Below, one piece after another: positions 33,526 to 45,708 of a stretch of 64,000 bases of DNA. Position numbers and translations under genes: made by a program. Position 1 is the stretch's first letter. Every line of letters starts with the position of its first letter. Under the pieces are notes generated by a model, which was given only the letters and a program-made list of their open reading frames with translations, ran no database searches and was not told the DNA's origin. Source of the DNA: Ligustrum vulgare (Eukaryota > Streptophyta > Magnoliopsida > Lamiales > Oleaceae); NCBI GenBank assembly GCA_963555705.1, contig OY743188.1, positions 27,363,383 through 27,427,382 of the forward strand, read 5' to 3'.

Positions 33526-33764
33526 TTATGGCCGTGAATCGGATCCTAATCCTATGGCAAGTGTTAGAATATCAACTCCATATAATACCGCCTGCAGAAG
33601 AGTGAAGAGAACCCAAATCAAAATTTGAATTTTATCTTTTATGTTTTAGTAGTATATAGATTTTACTCTAAATTATCATTTTATTGAGAAAAGATGATTA
33701 CCTGATCCATTGCTGCTAACACATCCGTTAAGAGTTCTAGTGGTTGGATAAATAGATCTGTAAA
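33526..33764 (-). pseudogene. Two splice-consistent exons of an unrecognised gene
   Basis: The first exon (33764-33702, 21 codons) lies between GCAG and CAG|GTAATC and reads FTDLFIQPLELLTDVLAAMDQ with one residue per codon and no stop. The second (33591 to a stop near 33526) follows TGCAG and reads AVLYGVDILTLAIGLGSDSR. Both are open and bounded by good splice signals, so they look like real captured coding sequence. I do not recognise the protein. Confidence 0.45.
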
Positions 33765-34593
33765 CTGCAATTTTGTTATTTATGCAGTTTTCTTTCATTT
33801 ATGCAAAATAACTCCCTGTAACAGTTAATGTTAGGGTTCTTACATTTAGGTGATAAATGATGTTATTGATGCAAATCAGCCCACTAAATAATTTTCGAGT
33901 TCCAAAGATTATATACATGAGTAAGTATATAACAGTGCACGTGGTGTCATTTCAGTGACTCGGCCATAAAAGAAACCATCCACCAGACCACCACATCAGG
34001 AACTCCATAATTTCCAGTAGCAGTAGAAGCCATTTAACTGCAAATGAAAAATTTCAATAATCTGGCAGTTGTATTTAGCACTCAAGTGCAGTTTAGAGAG
34101 TTATTTTTTATCAATAATTAAGACATCAAAATACAGCTATACTAAAAACTGTGCAGATGGCCATAACCGTGAACTTTCACTTTATACATTTTTATAAGAA
34201 CTCTGGTAGGATTTAAATTCATTTAAAATTCAATAAAACTAAACATGTCCTTTTCAATTACAAAAATCCATACAGTGCCTTACGTTCTTATTCTTTATCT
34301 ATCATCATAACAAATCCCTCGTACTAACTCCAGATTATAACTTTATAGTGTTCTCCCTAGCAACTCATATTGTTGTGCGTGTCCAGCAAAAGTCATGATT
34401 ATCAGACTATATTTTTTCAACCTCAATTTATTCTCTATGAATACCCATAACTTATCAATACTTAAGCAATCCTCATATAAGCTAGAATCCGACCCAATAG
34501 ATGCTAGATTATCAATTTCAGGAAGACACGGAGCATCTTAGCATCTATAATTCAAACCAAAAATAAAATTGGCAGATAGAGAAGGGGGCTCAC

Positions 34594-35137
34594 GAAAACA
34601 CCGGTCCAAATAGGAATCTTAGTGATGGGTCCGAGGCAAATTGGGATGTGTCTAGCAAAAGATTATATGACGTTCGACTGCTTTTCCTGCAACATAAGGA
34701 ACAAATGACAAACCTGATAATATAGATAATGAAAATGATAATCTATTTACCTTGCACTCTATCGGACAAAATCTTTAATATTTTTTAGTGGTAAATCTTT
34801 ACCACTAAAAAATATTAAGTAGATTCTGTAAGATAACTACCCCGTAATTCTCGACTAATAAATTGATTTCTAGTATTCTGTCAACCCCATAAATTATTTT
34901 TCTCGATAGAACTTCCAACCCTCCTCCTCCATTTATAGTTCATCTCTTTACAAAAGTGCAAGAATTTTGTCTGGTTCCTAAAATTGGGAAACAACACTAC
35001 TTTAAACCCATAGTACATACATAGAATATCCTAATAGACCAGCTTAGTAAAAATAAAACCACTAAGCAAGAAAATAAGAAAAATACGTCTTACCCTATAT
35101 CATAATCTTGTTCCATCAAGTTTTGGAGTTCTCCATC
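34594..35137 (-). pseudogene. Two more splice-consistent exons, unrecognised
   Basis: The first exon (35137-35094) lies between GGACAG and AGG|GTAAGA and encodes DGELQNLMEQDYDI. The second (34686-34594) lies between GTTGCAG and TTC|GTGAGC. Joined across the intron the frame stays open: SSRTSYNLLLDTSQFASDPS, then LRFLFGPVF. Good splice sites and an uninterrupted joint frame argue for genuine exons. The product is not recognised. Confidence 0.45.
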
Positions 35138-35859
35138 CTGTCCAGAAAGATTACAAAATCAAAACGGAAGTTAAAATGAAAATCCTGATAACTTTACCGC
35201 CATTTAAAAAAAGAAAAAAAAGGCAAAAGTCGTAAGAAAGGTTGTGGAAGTAAATCTGGATAATTTAGCATACAAAGCAAAACAAATATATCTGGATTTC
35301 TTAGCATTAATATTCCAATAGACCTACGAAAGTTGCTTGCAGTAGTCCTATTTAACAAATTGCTGGAGGATTCCAACAATCACTCATTTTCAATAAAACA
35401 CTACAGTTAATATATATGGAATTGGTTTCCATCGAAAAGTCAAGTCTTCATATAATTTTGCTAACAATTATCATGTACAACTCAAAAACGAGCATACTGA
35501 TGATGTGAGCATTGCGGTGCATTTCTGCCCCAGTTCAAAAATCATCATCAAATCCCATGAATATGAAATATGGCAGATCACCTATGGGCTTCAACTGCAA
35601 AACCTATAACTACAAACAAGATCGAAGTCGTTATCCGGGGCGAGGTAGAAGTTCTAAACCTGATTCTCCAAAATTGGGTGCTCGAGGGATGGACAGCAAA
35701 TCATCTTGGATATAATTTAAAGGTAAATTGAGTAAAGATTCAAGAAAACAGTAGCTAGATTACAATAAAAAAGTAAAGAATAACAGAGATCAATCACCTA
35801 CGGTCCTCCAAAACTTGCTAAAATCACATAAAAATGAAATCATTGAATAATAAAAATAG

Positions 35860-36573
35860 GAAGAATAATACCTAAAGCTCAAAACTCTTCCCAATAGAAA
35901 TTTCATTCTCGAATGAACAGCAGACCGCGAACCCAGACCTGGAAGAACCCAAATCATCGAAATAAGGCTGAAAATATTAGTTGAAGAGAACCTATATTAC
36001 CGAAATCCAACAAAACCTCAAAAATCAGCTAGCCCCGATCGTGAAGAACTCGCGATTGGAGAAGGTAGTAAGCTATTAAAATTGGTTTTGCCTCGAAGAA
36101 CAAAGTTCAACACCCAGAAAACATACTATACACTGAAGAAAAAATATTTCGAAACAACCCGTTGGAGATTTCGATGTCGGACCCAAACCCAAAAAAATCA
36201 TAGATCTCTACACAATATACATTACAAAAACAACAAAAAAAGGGGGAAAGGAAGAAACTAACCGGCGACTACGACAGAGGGTAAAAATCGTAACCGTGAC
36301 CAGAAGCTTCTGGAAACGCGAGGAAGAGTAGTGAAGCTGTGAAACCGAGAAAGAAATGGTGCTAGCCTCTGTTTGATTTTTCCCCAGTGACGAGAACCAT
36401 CTGGAAACGCCGCGAGAGTGGTGCAAGAGATGGAAATGAAGCTGGCTTCTGTGTTTTCTTTTTGAAAGCAAGAAATCGTCTCTCTGTACAGACCAAAGAG
36501 AAAATAAGAGAACGTGTGTTTCACTTTGGCCTAAAAGCGTTGTTTTTCGTCCTTTTTTTGTATATAGTAGGGA
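35860..36573 (-). other. GC-richer 5' part of the Helitron-like element, promoter/leader-like
   Basis: This part is less AT-rich than the rest of the element and has open frames on the minus strand (36582-36208), together with a short segment ending in a donor (MKFLLGRVLSF, then AG|GTATTA at about 35875). It resembles the first exon and leader of a nuclear gene with an N-terminal targeting sequence, but no family is recognised. Confidence 0.3.
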
Positions 36574-36915
36574 TATACACACTGTTCATAAGCAGAATGA
36601 GCCGAATAAGCTGTTTAAGCCATTCAGAATTTCTTGTCAAATACTTTTTTATCCACTGGATCCGGCACTACCATACCGATGCAGGCCTTCCATCACTATC
36701 TTATGGGAAAATTATATAAAACCTTGTGTTTCAAAGATGCAATTCAAAAATCATGTGAAGGAAATCTTTTTTTTTTTTAAATTCAGGTGTTAATTCATTT
36801 AGTTAGGTGTTTAATAATTAAAAATAAATATAATGATATATATAAGATAAACATAATTATTTACTATACATTATATTAAAACTAATATAATATTAAATCA
36901 AAATTTCAAATTTTG
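36574..36915. other. Spacer between the Helitron-like element and the foldback
   Basis: AT-rich. ACTGTTCATAAGC at 36581 resembles ACTATTCATAAGCC next to the other Helitron start at 45560. No gene is seen. Confidence 0.35.
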
Positions 36916-39900
36916 ACGCCACAACTTACCACCACCCCACCCCGCCCCGCCCGCCCGCCCGCCCACCACCCCACCCCCACCCTACCCCACCCCCACCCAC
37001 CCCACACCAAAAATAATTTTTATTTTTTTCCTTTCGATGTTTTTCTATCATTCCCTATCTCACCCCCAACCCCACTTGACCTTACTCCGTTTCATTACAA
37101 AGTGACAAATTGATATCACCCTATCCACATCCCCCGACCCCACCCACCCACCCTGCCCACCCATATCCTGCCCACCCAAAAAATAAGTTTATTTTTATTT
37201 TCTCTCTATGTTTTCTTACACTTCCTCATCCCACTCCACCCCAACCCAACCCTACTCGACCCCACCCCACCGCAAAGTGACAAATTGATCTCACCCTCGC
37301 CACATCCCTAGACCCCACCCACCCACCCTGCCCACCCAGACTATCTTACCACCCATATCCTACCCCACCCTAAAAATAAGTTTATTTTTATTTTTTCCCG
37401 ATATTTTCCTACACTTCCCCATCCCACCCCAACCCAACCCCACTCCACTCGACCCTACCCTACCCTACCTCATCGTAAAGTGACAAATGATCTTATCCCA
37501 GTCACAGACCACCACCCCACCCCATCCCACCCACCCCACCTCATCTTAAAGTGACAAATTGATCTCACCCTAACCACATCCTCCGACCCCACCACCCACC
37601 CCGCCTCACCACCCACAACCCACCCCACCCCATCCCATCCCACCCCAACCCCACTTGACCCTATCCTACCCCCACCTCATCGCAAAGTGACAAACTGATC
37701 TCACCCTAGCCACATCCCCCGACCCCACACACTAACCCCACCTCACCACCCATATCCTACCCCACCCCAAAAATAAGTTTATTTTTATATTCTCCCGATG
37801 TTTTTCTACACTTCCCCATCCCAACCCTACTCCACTCGACTCTACCCCACCTCATCGCAAAGTGACAAATTGATCTTATCCCAGCCATAAATCACGACAC
37901 ACCCTGCCCGCCTCGCCACCCACCCTACCCCACCTCACCGCAAAAATGATTTTTTTCCTTCTACTTTTGCACCTACCACCACCCAGTCCGACACCACCCT
38001 ACCGATCCCACCCCACCCCAAAAATGATTTTTTTCCTTCTACTTTTTCATGCCCCCACCAACCCCACCCCAACACCACCCTGCCCACCCCACCCCACAAA
38101 ATGAGTTTTTTTTTATCTCTCCATATTTTTCCACTCTACCCTACCACCAACCCCACCCAAAAATGATTTTTTTCTTCTAATTTTCCACACCCACCCCGCC
38201 CCTACCAGCTACCCACCCAAGCAATCGACCCTATCCCACCCAAAAATGATTTTTTTCTTCCACATTTTCACACCCCACCAAGACCCTACCTTGCACCCAC
38301 CCCACCATACCCACCCATCCCATTCCTACCCACCCCCCAAAAATGATTTTTTCTTCAATTTTTCACACCCCCACCCACCTCGGTCCAGACCCTACCCCGC
38401 CACCCACCCAACCAACCAACTGACCCCACCCAAAAATGAGTTTTTTCCTACATTTTCATACTCCATCCCGACCCTACGCCCGTCACCCAACAACCCCACC
38501 ACTACCCACCCCACCCAAAAATGATATTTTTCTTTTCCACACCCCATCTCAACCCTATACACGTCACCCACCAACCCCATCCCTACCCAAAAATGATTTT
38601 TCTTCTTCTAATTTTCCACACCCCGTCCCTACCCCGCCACCCACCCAACAAACTGACCCCACCCAAAAATTATTTTTTCTTATACTTTTTCTCGTCCAAT
38701 GATCACAGAAGTTATAGATGGTCACAACTTTTAATATAATTGGTCACAATCATTTATAGTTGGTAACATATTATTTATTTATTGGTCACAACTTACTCAT
38801 TTTTTTCATGATTAGTTAATATTTTTTGTCATAATTACCTAATAATTGATCACATTCCCTACTTTTCATAAGTCACACAAAATCACATTTAGTTGACATT
38901 TTGGTTACACTTACCTAATAATTCGATCACCCCACCCTACCCCACCCCCACATGGAAAGTCACAACATGTCACACAATTGGTCACACAATGTCACATTAC
39001 AAATTTAGTTTAAAAACCTCACCCACCTACCCACACATTCCTAAAGTCACAGTTGATCACACAAGGTCATAGTTTGATCACACAAGGTCATAGTTTGGTC
39101 ACACGAGGTCACAGTTAGATCATAATTGGTTTAGTTGCAAAATTCGGTCACACAAAGTCACAATTCGATTACATAAAGTCACAGTTGGTCACACGAAGGC
39201 ACGGTTCGATCACATAAGGTCATAGTTTGGTAACACATGTGACCGAACTATGACATCATGTGATTGAACTATGACCTTGTATGACCGAATTGAGACTTTT
39301 TTTGATCGAACTGTGACCTTGTATGTTCAAATCGTGACTTTGTGTGATCAAGTACGGGATGTGACCAATTATTAGGTAAATGTGACCAAAATATTTGCTA
39401 ATTGTGACTTGTGAGAAATGAGGGATGTGACCAAGAAAACTAAGATTACGGAATGTGACCAAATATTAGGTAATTGTAACAAAAATGTTAACTAATTGTG
39501 ATTGAGGAAACTTGTAAATTATGACCAATAAATAAATAATACGTACCAATTATATGATAATTTTGATCAATTATAGGTAAATGTGATCAAAATATTGACT
39601 AATTGTGAGTTTGTGCGACTTATGATAAGTGCGAATGTGATCAAGAAAACAAGTAAGTTTTGATCAATCAATAAATAAATTGTGATCAATTATTGATGAT
39701 TATGACCAATTATTAGGTAACTATGACCAATAAATAAATAATATGTAATCAATTATGGATCATTGTGACCAATTATATAGATTGTGACCAACTGTGACTT
39801 AGTGTGACCATTAGATGAGGACGTGATGTGATCTACAATTGTGTCAAATATAACTATGTGTGACCGAACTATGACTTTGTAAGAACGAAGCGTGACTTTA

Positions 39901-41330
39901 TGTGATCGGCCTGTGACCTCGTGTGATCTAACCATGACCTCGTTTGACCTAATAGTGACCTCATGTGACCTCGTTTGACCAAACTGCGACTTTGTGTGAC
40001 CGAACTTTGACCTTGTGTGACCAACTGTGACTTTGGAGGGGTGGGGTTTTACAACTAAATTTGTAATTGTGACCTTGTGTGCCTTAACTGCGATCTCGTG
40101 TCAACTTACGTGACTGATTGTGACTTTGGGGGTGGGGATAGTGGGGTAGAGGTTGGGTGGGGCTAGAAAAAGTAGAAGAAATCATTTTTTTGTGGTGAGG
40201 TAGGGTCGGGGTGGGGTGGGGAAAAGTAGAAGAAAAAAATAATGTTTTGGAGTGGGGTGGGTGGGTAGGGTGGGGTCGAGGTCGAGTTAGGGGTTGGAAA
40301 AAGTAAAAGAAAAATAATTTTTTGATGGGGTATGGTGGGTGGCGGGGTGCGGTGCGGTGGGATGGGGTGGGGCGGTTGGGGAAAGTGTGAAAAAATAGAA
40401 GAAAAATCATTTTTGGGTGGGGTGTAAAAAATAGAAGAAAAATCATTTTTGGATGGGGGTAGGGTGTGGTGGGATAGGATGGGGCGATTGAGGTGAAGTG
40501 TAAAAAAATAGAAGAAAATCATTTTTCGGTGGGGTTGCTATGGTGGGGTGTAGTGGGGTTGTTAGGGTGGGTGTGAAAATATAGAAGAAAAATCATATTT
40601 GGATGGGGTAGGATGGGGGTGGGGTGGGGGTGAGGGTGGGTGGGTGGCGAGGTGGGGTCGGGAGGGTGGGTAGGGGTGTGGAAAATTAGGAGGAAAAAAA
40701 TTAATTTTAGGTGGGGTGGGTGGGGTTGGGGATGGGTGGCGTGGTAAGGTCTGGGCGAATCGTGAAAAAGTAGTAAGAAAAATCATTTTGGATGAGGTGG
40801 GTTGGGGTAGGGTCTGGGGCGAGGCTGGTGGGGGAGTTGAAAATTAGAAGAAAAAAATTAATTTTTGGTGGGGTTGGGGTAGGTGGCGGGGTAAGATAGG
40901 GTAGGGTCTGGGCGAGTTGTAGAAATGTAGTAAAAAAAATCATTGTTGGTGAGGTGGGGTGGGGTAAGGTATGGTCGGGTGGGGTGGGGTGGGGTGGGGA
41001 AGGGTGAAAAAATATTTCAAAAAAAAAAAAAAAACTTAATTTTGGAGTGGGGTGGGTAGGTGTGATGAGATTGGACTAGTTGGTAGGTGTGATGAGATGG
41101 GACTAGTGGGTGGGTGGGGTATGGTTGGGATGGGATGGGTGGATGAGATGAGAAAAAAATAGAATTAAAATCATTATTGTGGTGGATGAGTGGTGGCGGG
41201 GTGGTTGGCTGAGTGGGTGGGTGGGGTTGGGTTGGGGAGGAGTGGGGGTGAGTGAAAAATTAGAAGGAAAATTTTTTTTATGGGGTGAGGTGGGTGGGGT
41301 GAGTACGGGGTTGGGTTGGAATAAAGTTGT
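36916..41330. mobile_element. Giant foldback (inverted-repeat) element with tandem-repeat arms
   Basis: The left arm (36928-38690) is C-rich, made of CCCCACCC-type runs punctuated by AAAAATGATTTTTTTCTTCT. The right arm (40040-41320) is the same on the opposite strand: GGGGTGGG runs with AGAAGAAAAATCATTTTTGG. Between them, 38700-40040 is full of GGTCACA (left half) and TGTGACC (right half). The symmetry centre is near 39237, inside CACATGTG. Total 4.4 kb. Arms built of short tandem repeats are typical of Foldback/FARE-like DNA transposons. No transposase and no convincing target duplication was found. Frames here are low-complexity artefacts. Confidence 0.72.
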
Positions 41331-42760
41331 TGTGGATTATTTATTGTTTTGATTTTATTATTTAATATTAGCCTTTATTTAGCAACTCATTATAATTATT
41401 ATAATATTGTATTAATTACTTAACTAATTAGCACATGATTTTTTAAAAAAAATCTTAAATTGTTATGTTTAAAAAGTGAAAGTTTAAATTGTTATGTTTA
41501 AAAAGTGAAAGTTTTAGTTGTATAGTTTCGTACTTTTCCTTTTCCTGTTACTCTAACGCAACCATCACCTCAATCCTTTCCTGAAGCAAATTTATCAGAT
41601 CTCCATTCTTCCTCCATTACTCTCGCTGATCTATCCCATCTACAAGACCCAATTCTTTTTTCATTTACCCTTCTCTATCGATCGATTGAAGTACCACCCA
41701 ATTTCCTACGCTACAAACCATTTTTTCGAAAAAAAATCTAAATTTGTATGTCCTAAAATTTCATCAGCTTTTTTTGCTCATCGATTCATTTCTGGTTCGA
41801 TGGCTGAATGAGATTGCTGAGAATAAATTAAACACGTGCTTAATGATTGTTGAAGAGGGATGCAGGGACACTGAAAGCAATCACTTTTTCAAAGATGAAG
41901 CTTAAGTGCTGGACATTGCTATCCAGTGTATATTATTGTGTTCTGTTGTAGATAGGTGGGGTACCATGTCTACACTACACACCTACAAGGTAAATTTTCT
42001 GAAGAGCCAATGATTCTTGGTGTCTATTTTATTATTTCGACAGAGTATAATTTGCCTACTTAACCCATTGACGTGCAACGGTGCAAGCTTCTTTGTTTCT
42101 TTTCATTATGAATGTTTTGACTAGGTTTTTTGGTAGAACTGAATCTATAGCATCAATTTTTAACTGCACTTTTTGTAGGAGCCACAAATCCACCATCATT
42201 TCTTCAAAAGTAAAATTTTAGTAATAGAAAATGAAACTCAAACAGAGCATAAGGATGAAGTTCTCCTTTCTTTTCCTTTCAATTGGTTTTGAAGTCATAT
42301 TTTAGGGCCTGAATTATTTATTAATTTTTTTTTGAGGAAATCGAATTGCAGACTGAAGTTGGAGAATAGGAGCTTTCTTATGATCCATAGCACATATATA
42401 TGTACTTTTCCCATTTGACTTTTTACTGATGTTCCAAAAAAGTAGTTGTGTCAACATTGCTTAATAGGCTATATAAGTATACTATACACACGTTTTATTG
42501 TTTGACCAAAGATATCTAGTGTGAGAAGTAGCATTCCTATAATGATTTGTTATTTGAAGCTTGCTTTTAAGTAGCTGTTCTTTTTCTTTTTTAGTTTTTC
42601 AAGTAATTTAACCCTGATTAGGGAAAGTTTAAAAGAATTAAAAGTACCATTTATTTGATTTATTGGAACTGGAAATTTAATGGCATTGCAAAATTGTTAA
42701 TCTACTGCATCTGGAGTGAGCTCTTATGTTTCAGTTTAATATCACCTCTTCCATAACATA
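41331..42760. other. Non-coding stretch upstream of the calcyclin-binding-protein remains
   Basis: AT-rich, with a tandem 23-base duplication near 41464-41510 (TTGTTATGTTTAAAAAGTGA twice). The part 41530-41700 is richer in C and T and looks like a gene leader. No frame is supported. Confidence 0.35.
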
Positions 42761-42762
42761 AC

Positions 42763-43418
42763 TTGGTAATGGTTGCAGGAGTAATGCCCCAATTTGATGA
42801 ATTTTTAAACCAAGATTTATCATATCCCAAATACCAAAAAAGAATAAGAAAAAAAGGAAAAGGCTTTTTAGTTAAAAAAAATTCAAGTAAAGAATTATGG
42901 ATATGTCATACCAAAATTAAACAAGGAGATTGTGCATTGCCTGAGAAATATAAAGTTGTAGTAAAGAGTGGCCATTGTAACCTTAGTTAAAGCTTCGAAA
43001 GAGAACTGGTTGGATTTGCACTTCAAAGAACATAAAATAATTCCTTCTAGATAAAAACTTATGAGTGAATTTATATTTTTATTTTCGTTCTGAATTGATC
43101 TATAATGTGAAGTTGTAGTTGAAGCCGAATTTGGACAGAGAGCGGGATCCAATGTCCAGGATGATGAACTTGACAAAGATACAACCTTCCATCTAACTTC
43201 CATAAAATACTATTGTCGTGCTATGTCTTATCTTCCAACATGCCCTCGTTGTTCCTTTTCAAATGTTGACAGCTATTTATGCTTTACAACCTGAACTTCT
43301 ATGTCATTTGCAGAACATGTTCGAGTAAGGTGATGAAGAGATGAAGCGCACAATTGCAAAAGCATGGAATGATGTTAAATCTGGCAAAGCAACTGATTAT
43401 CTGAAGGAATTTTCTTGA
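42763..43418 (+). pseudogene. Calcyclin-binding-protein (CacyBP)-like pseudogene fragment
   Basis: The segment about 42925-43050 reads ALPEKYKVVVKSG and, after a frameshift, VKASKENWLDLHFKEHK; plant CacyBP CS-domain ends read PEKCKVVVKP...YKASKGNWLDLHFKEDK. After a TTTGCAG acceptor (43311-43313) the next exon reads NMFE-stop-GDEEMKRTIAKAW, then NDVKSGKATDYLKEF, up to TGA 43416-43418, matching the SGS domain. A TAA at 43326-43328 and the frameshift inactivate it. The normal protein links E3 ubiquitin ligases with S100-type partners in the cytosol and nucleus. The N-terminal half is not present. Confidence 0.72.
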
Positions 43419-45496
43419 AGATATATAAGGAGGTAAAAGATTATTATGATTCTTGATATGGCTATTGTCTAAATTTTCTATTGAGTTGTTTGTTCTCTCC
43501 AAAACATTGGATTTTAATACATTTAAATTTTGTTTTTGTATTTGTGTTTGTGGTATTGACATGAACAAGGTACAGTTATGGTTGTCAAAAAGTTTGTGCA
43601 TTGGCTACTTGTCAAGTTATGTTCTAGGAAGTTTCTTTGTCATTCATTTTAATAAAGTTTAAGTATGAATTATAATAATTTGGAAACTCGATGAGATAAT
43701 TTGGTGTCATAACTGGTTGTGTGATGGAGGTTTCTTTTCAGATAAACAAATGCATTCTATACAAATCATAGATGTGATGTTGGAGAAAGGAAGCAATGCA
43801 TTAGATCAATCGGCTTTGAATAGACTAATGTATAAAGTAAGGATTGGCACACATTGTAACTGAATTTCATAGAATGGAGTAAAGATGCAATGCATATAGT
43901 TGCTCACAACCAAACAAAATGGTAAGACTAGCAATTGGTGATTCACTTTCTTGTCATAATCTGACCAACTTTATAATAATTTTTGTGATAATTGGATATG
44001 TGTAATCAGTTAAATTGCACTAATGTAGTTATGTTTCTGGCGGTTTGCAAAACAGTGCTTACATCTACATGTTGTGTCTATTATGATTACATATTCCTGT
44101 GGGATGAAGATTTCGGGTGAAAAAATTCCATCCGAGAAGGTACTGTTGTTGCTCCTACGTGACATTCTATATCTGCTTTTCTTTTAAAAATAATTTTATT
44201 CCAAGAAATTAGTTGCTTGACACAAAATGTTACTGTAACCATGGCGCATTATGTCAAGCTGCAAATGTGTGCTTTTGAAATTTGAACCACTTCAATGTAA
44301 CATGCATTTTTTCCAAATTAGGTCATACACAAAAGATTAACTCCAAACGTGTGGGGACTCTATATTTGGTGACTTCTCAAAAATCTACATCATGTTTTTT
44401 CTAATTTTGAATTTTTCTTTACTCAGGTGCTTGAATATTGTAAGATCAGAAGGACTAGAGATATCTAGCCAAATTTAGACCCAAATTCAACTGGCATACA
44501 TCACAGGATTCAATAAGAACTAGAATGAATAAGTTTCAAATGTGAGTTCAGTGCAAAACTTACCTAATTTGACTACTTAGTCCCATCTAAAGATACTTTA
44601 AAATTTAATGTTTGCATTTTTTGTATAATCAGAAGAGTTTATGACACTAGAGATAGTACAAAATGTTCATATGATAGCGTTGGGCCACCATGCGTAGGGT
44701 AAGTTATCTTAACTCTTTTATGTCATTGTCTTTCCCCCCTCTAACATATATTCTATCTATTTTAACTATCTTGATTTATATTTTGTAAGAGATTTTAATT
44801 GATATTATACTTTCACTGAGTTTTTGATTGTTTATGAGTTAATGCAAGATGACATTATGCATTAATTAAAATAACCGAATCAAGTGAATTCTTAACTCTA
44901 CAATCAATAGATGCGACCTTAATGACATTGCCAAGATTTAAAAACATTTTACGCTGATTTAACTATTTGCCTGCTTTTCTGGCCTTCACATTGAAATCTT
45001 TTGTAATATGTGGGGACAAAATTAGCTCATTTTGTTCTTTTCTTTTATTTTCTTTGAGAGCAATATTTTTGCCTCATTATTGCTGAAACATTATATCACA
45101 GGCTAATGAATGAATTGAATTTATTGTAAATATCAATTGGCCTGCTCGGTTGAGGAAGGGAGCTATTGGCTTAGATCCCGAGGACTTTATTCCAGACGAT
45201 ACACCTACCACATGGAAGGCCATGGAATCACTCTGATTTGGTAAGCTCCGAGCTATTTGAATATGCAATATTTATGTTATGCTTGTTAAACCAAGTTAAA
45301 AGCATTTGATTACTCTTACAATATTAATAGATTTATTAATTAAGTGTTATAATGTAGAATGTTCAATATTTAATCGTTCATTTTGTATTTGATCATAGGT
45401 CAAGCAATGACTAAGTTAAATTTACTCTCTTATAGATCTTTTCAAATTTTGTGCAGTATTTCATAATTTTACTATTATGCACAACATTACGATCAC
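43419..45496 (+). other. Region with unrecognised exon-like fragments
   Basis: Several short open pieces end in donor-like sites on the plus strand: about 43764-43846 (IIDVMLEKGSNALDQSALNR), about 44085-44140 (GMKISGEKIPSEK then GTACTG), and 45115-45235 (WPARLRKGAIGLDPEDFIPD, then DTPTTWKAMES and TGA). The last is protein-like and compact but I cannot name it. The rest is intron-like. Confidence 0.35.
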
Positions 45497-45525
45497 AATA
45501 CGAGCATCACACGTACCCTACTAGT
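45497..45525 (+). mobile_element. Helitron-like 3' terminus
   Basis: The imperfect hairpin TACGAGCATCACACGTA is followed by CCCTA and CTAGT (45521-45525). The layout is the same as at 28812 on the other strand (hairpin, CCTA, CTAGT, then ATATATA). The matching 5' end was not located, so the extent is unknown; it may include the 42763-45250 fragments. Confidence 0.45.
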
Positions 45526-45552
45526 ATATATATCCCTATATATTATAAAAGT

Positions 45553-45708
45553 AGCTTGTAGAACACTATTCATAAGCCACAAGCCTTTTTTGTTATCTTC
45601 GTTGGCTTGAGCTGCTAGCCAAACAAGTAGCTTTTAGAACACTATTCATAAGCCACATAAGCCATTTTTGTTATCTTCGTTGGTTTGAGCTGCTAGCCAA
45701 ACAAGACC
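45553..45708. repeat. Tandem duplication of about 80 bp just inside the Helitron 5' end
   Basis: GAACACTATTCATAAGCCAC and GTTATCTTCGTTGG...TTGAGCTGCTAGCCAAACAAG each occur twice in a row, with a few differences. Confidence 0.85.

Larger units (their letters stand above)
28812..36573 (-). mobile_element. Helitron-like element carrying several host-gene fragments
   Basis: On the minus strand the proposed 5' end is TCCCTACTATATACAAAAAA at 36573, preceded by A. The 3' end has the hairpin TTCGTGCAACGCACGAA, then a short spacer and CTAGT at 28812. The start resembles the + strand start at 45533 (TCCCTATATATTATAAAAG). The base after CTAGT is A rather than the expected T, so the end assignment is not perfect. 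All recognised exon fragments inside are in the same (minus) orientation. No Rep/helicase frame was found, so it would be non-autonomous. Confidence 0.6.

Noticed and set aside
36387..36719. 110-aa plus-strand frame crossing the Helitron 5' end
   Set aside because: It spans the proposed element boundary and the minus-strand leader; no motif.
38246..40943. Pro/His/Thr-rich frames on both strands
   Set aside because: These are products of the CCCCACCC/GGGGTGGG foldback arms.
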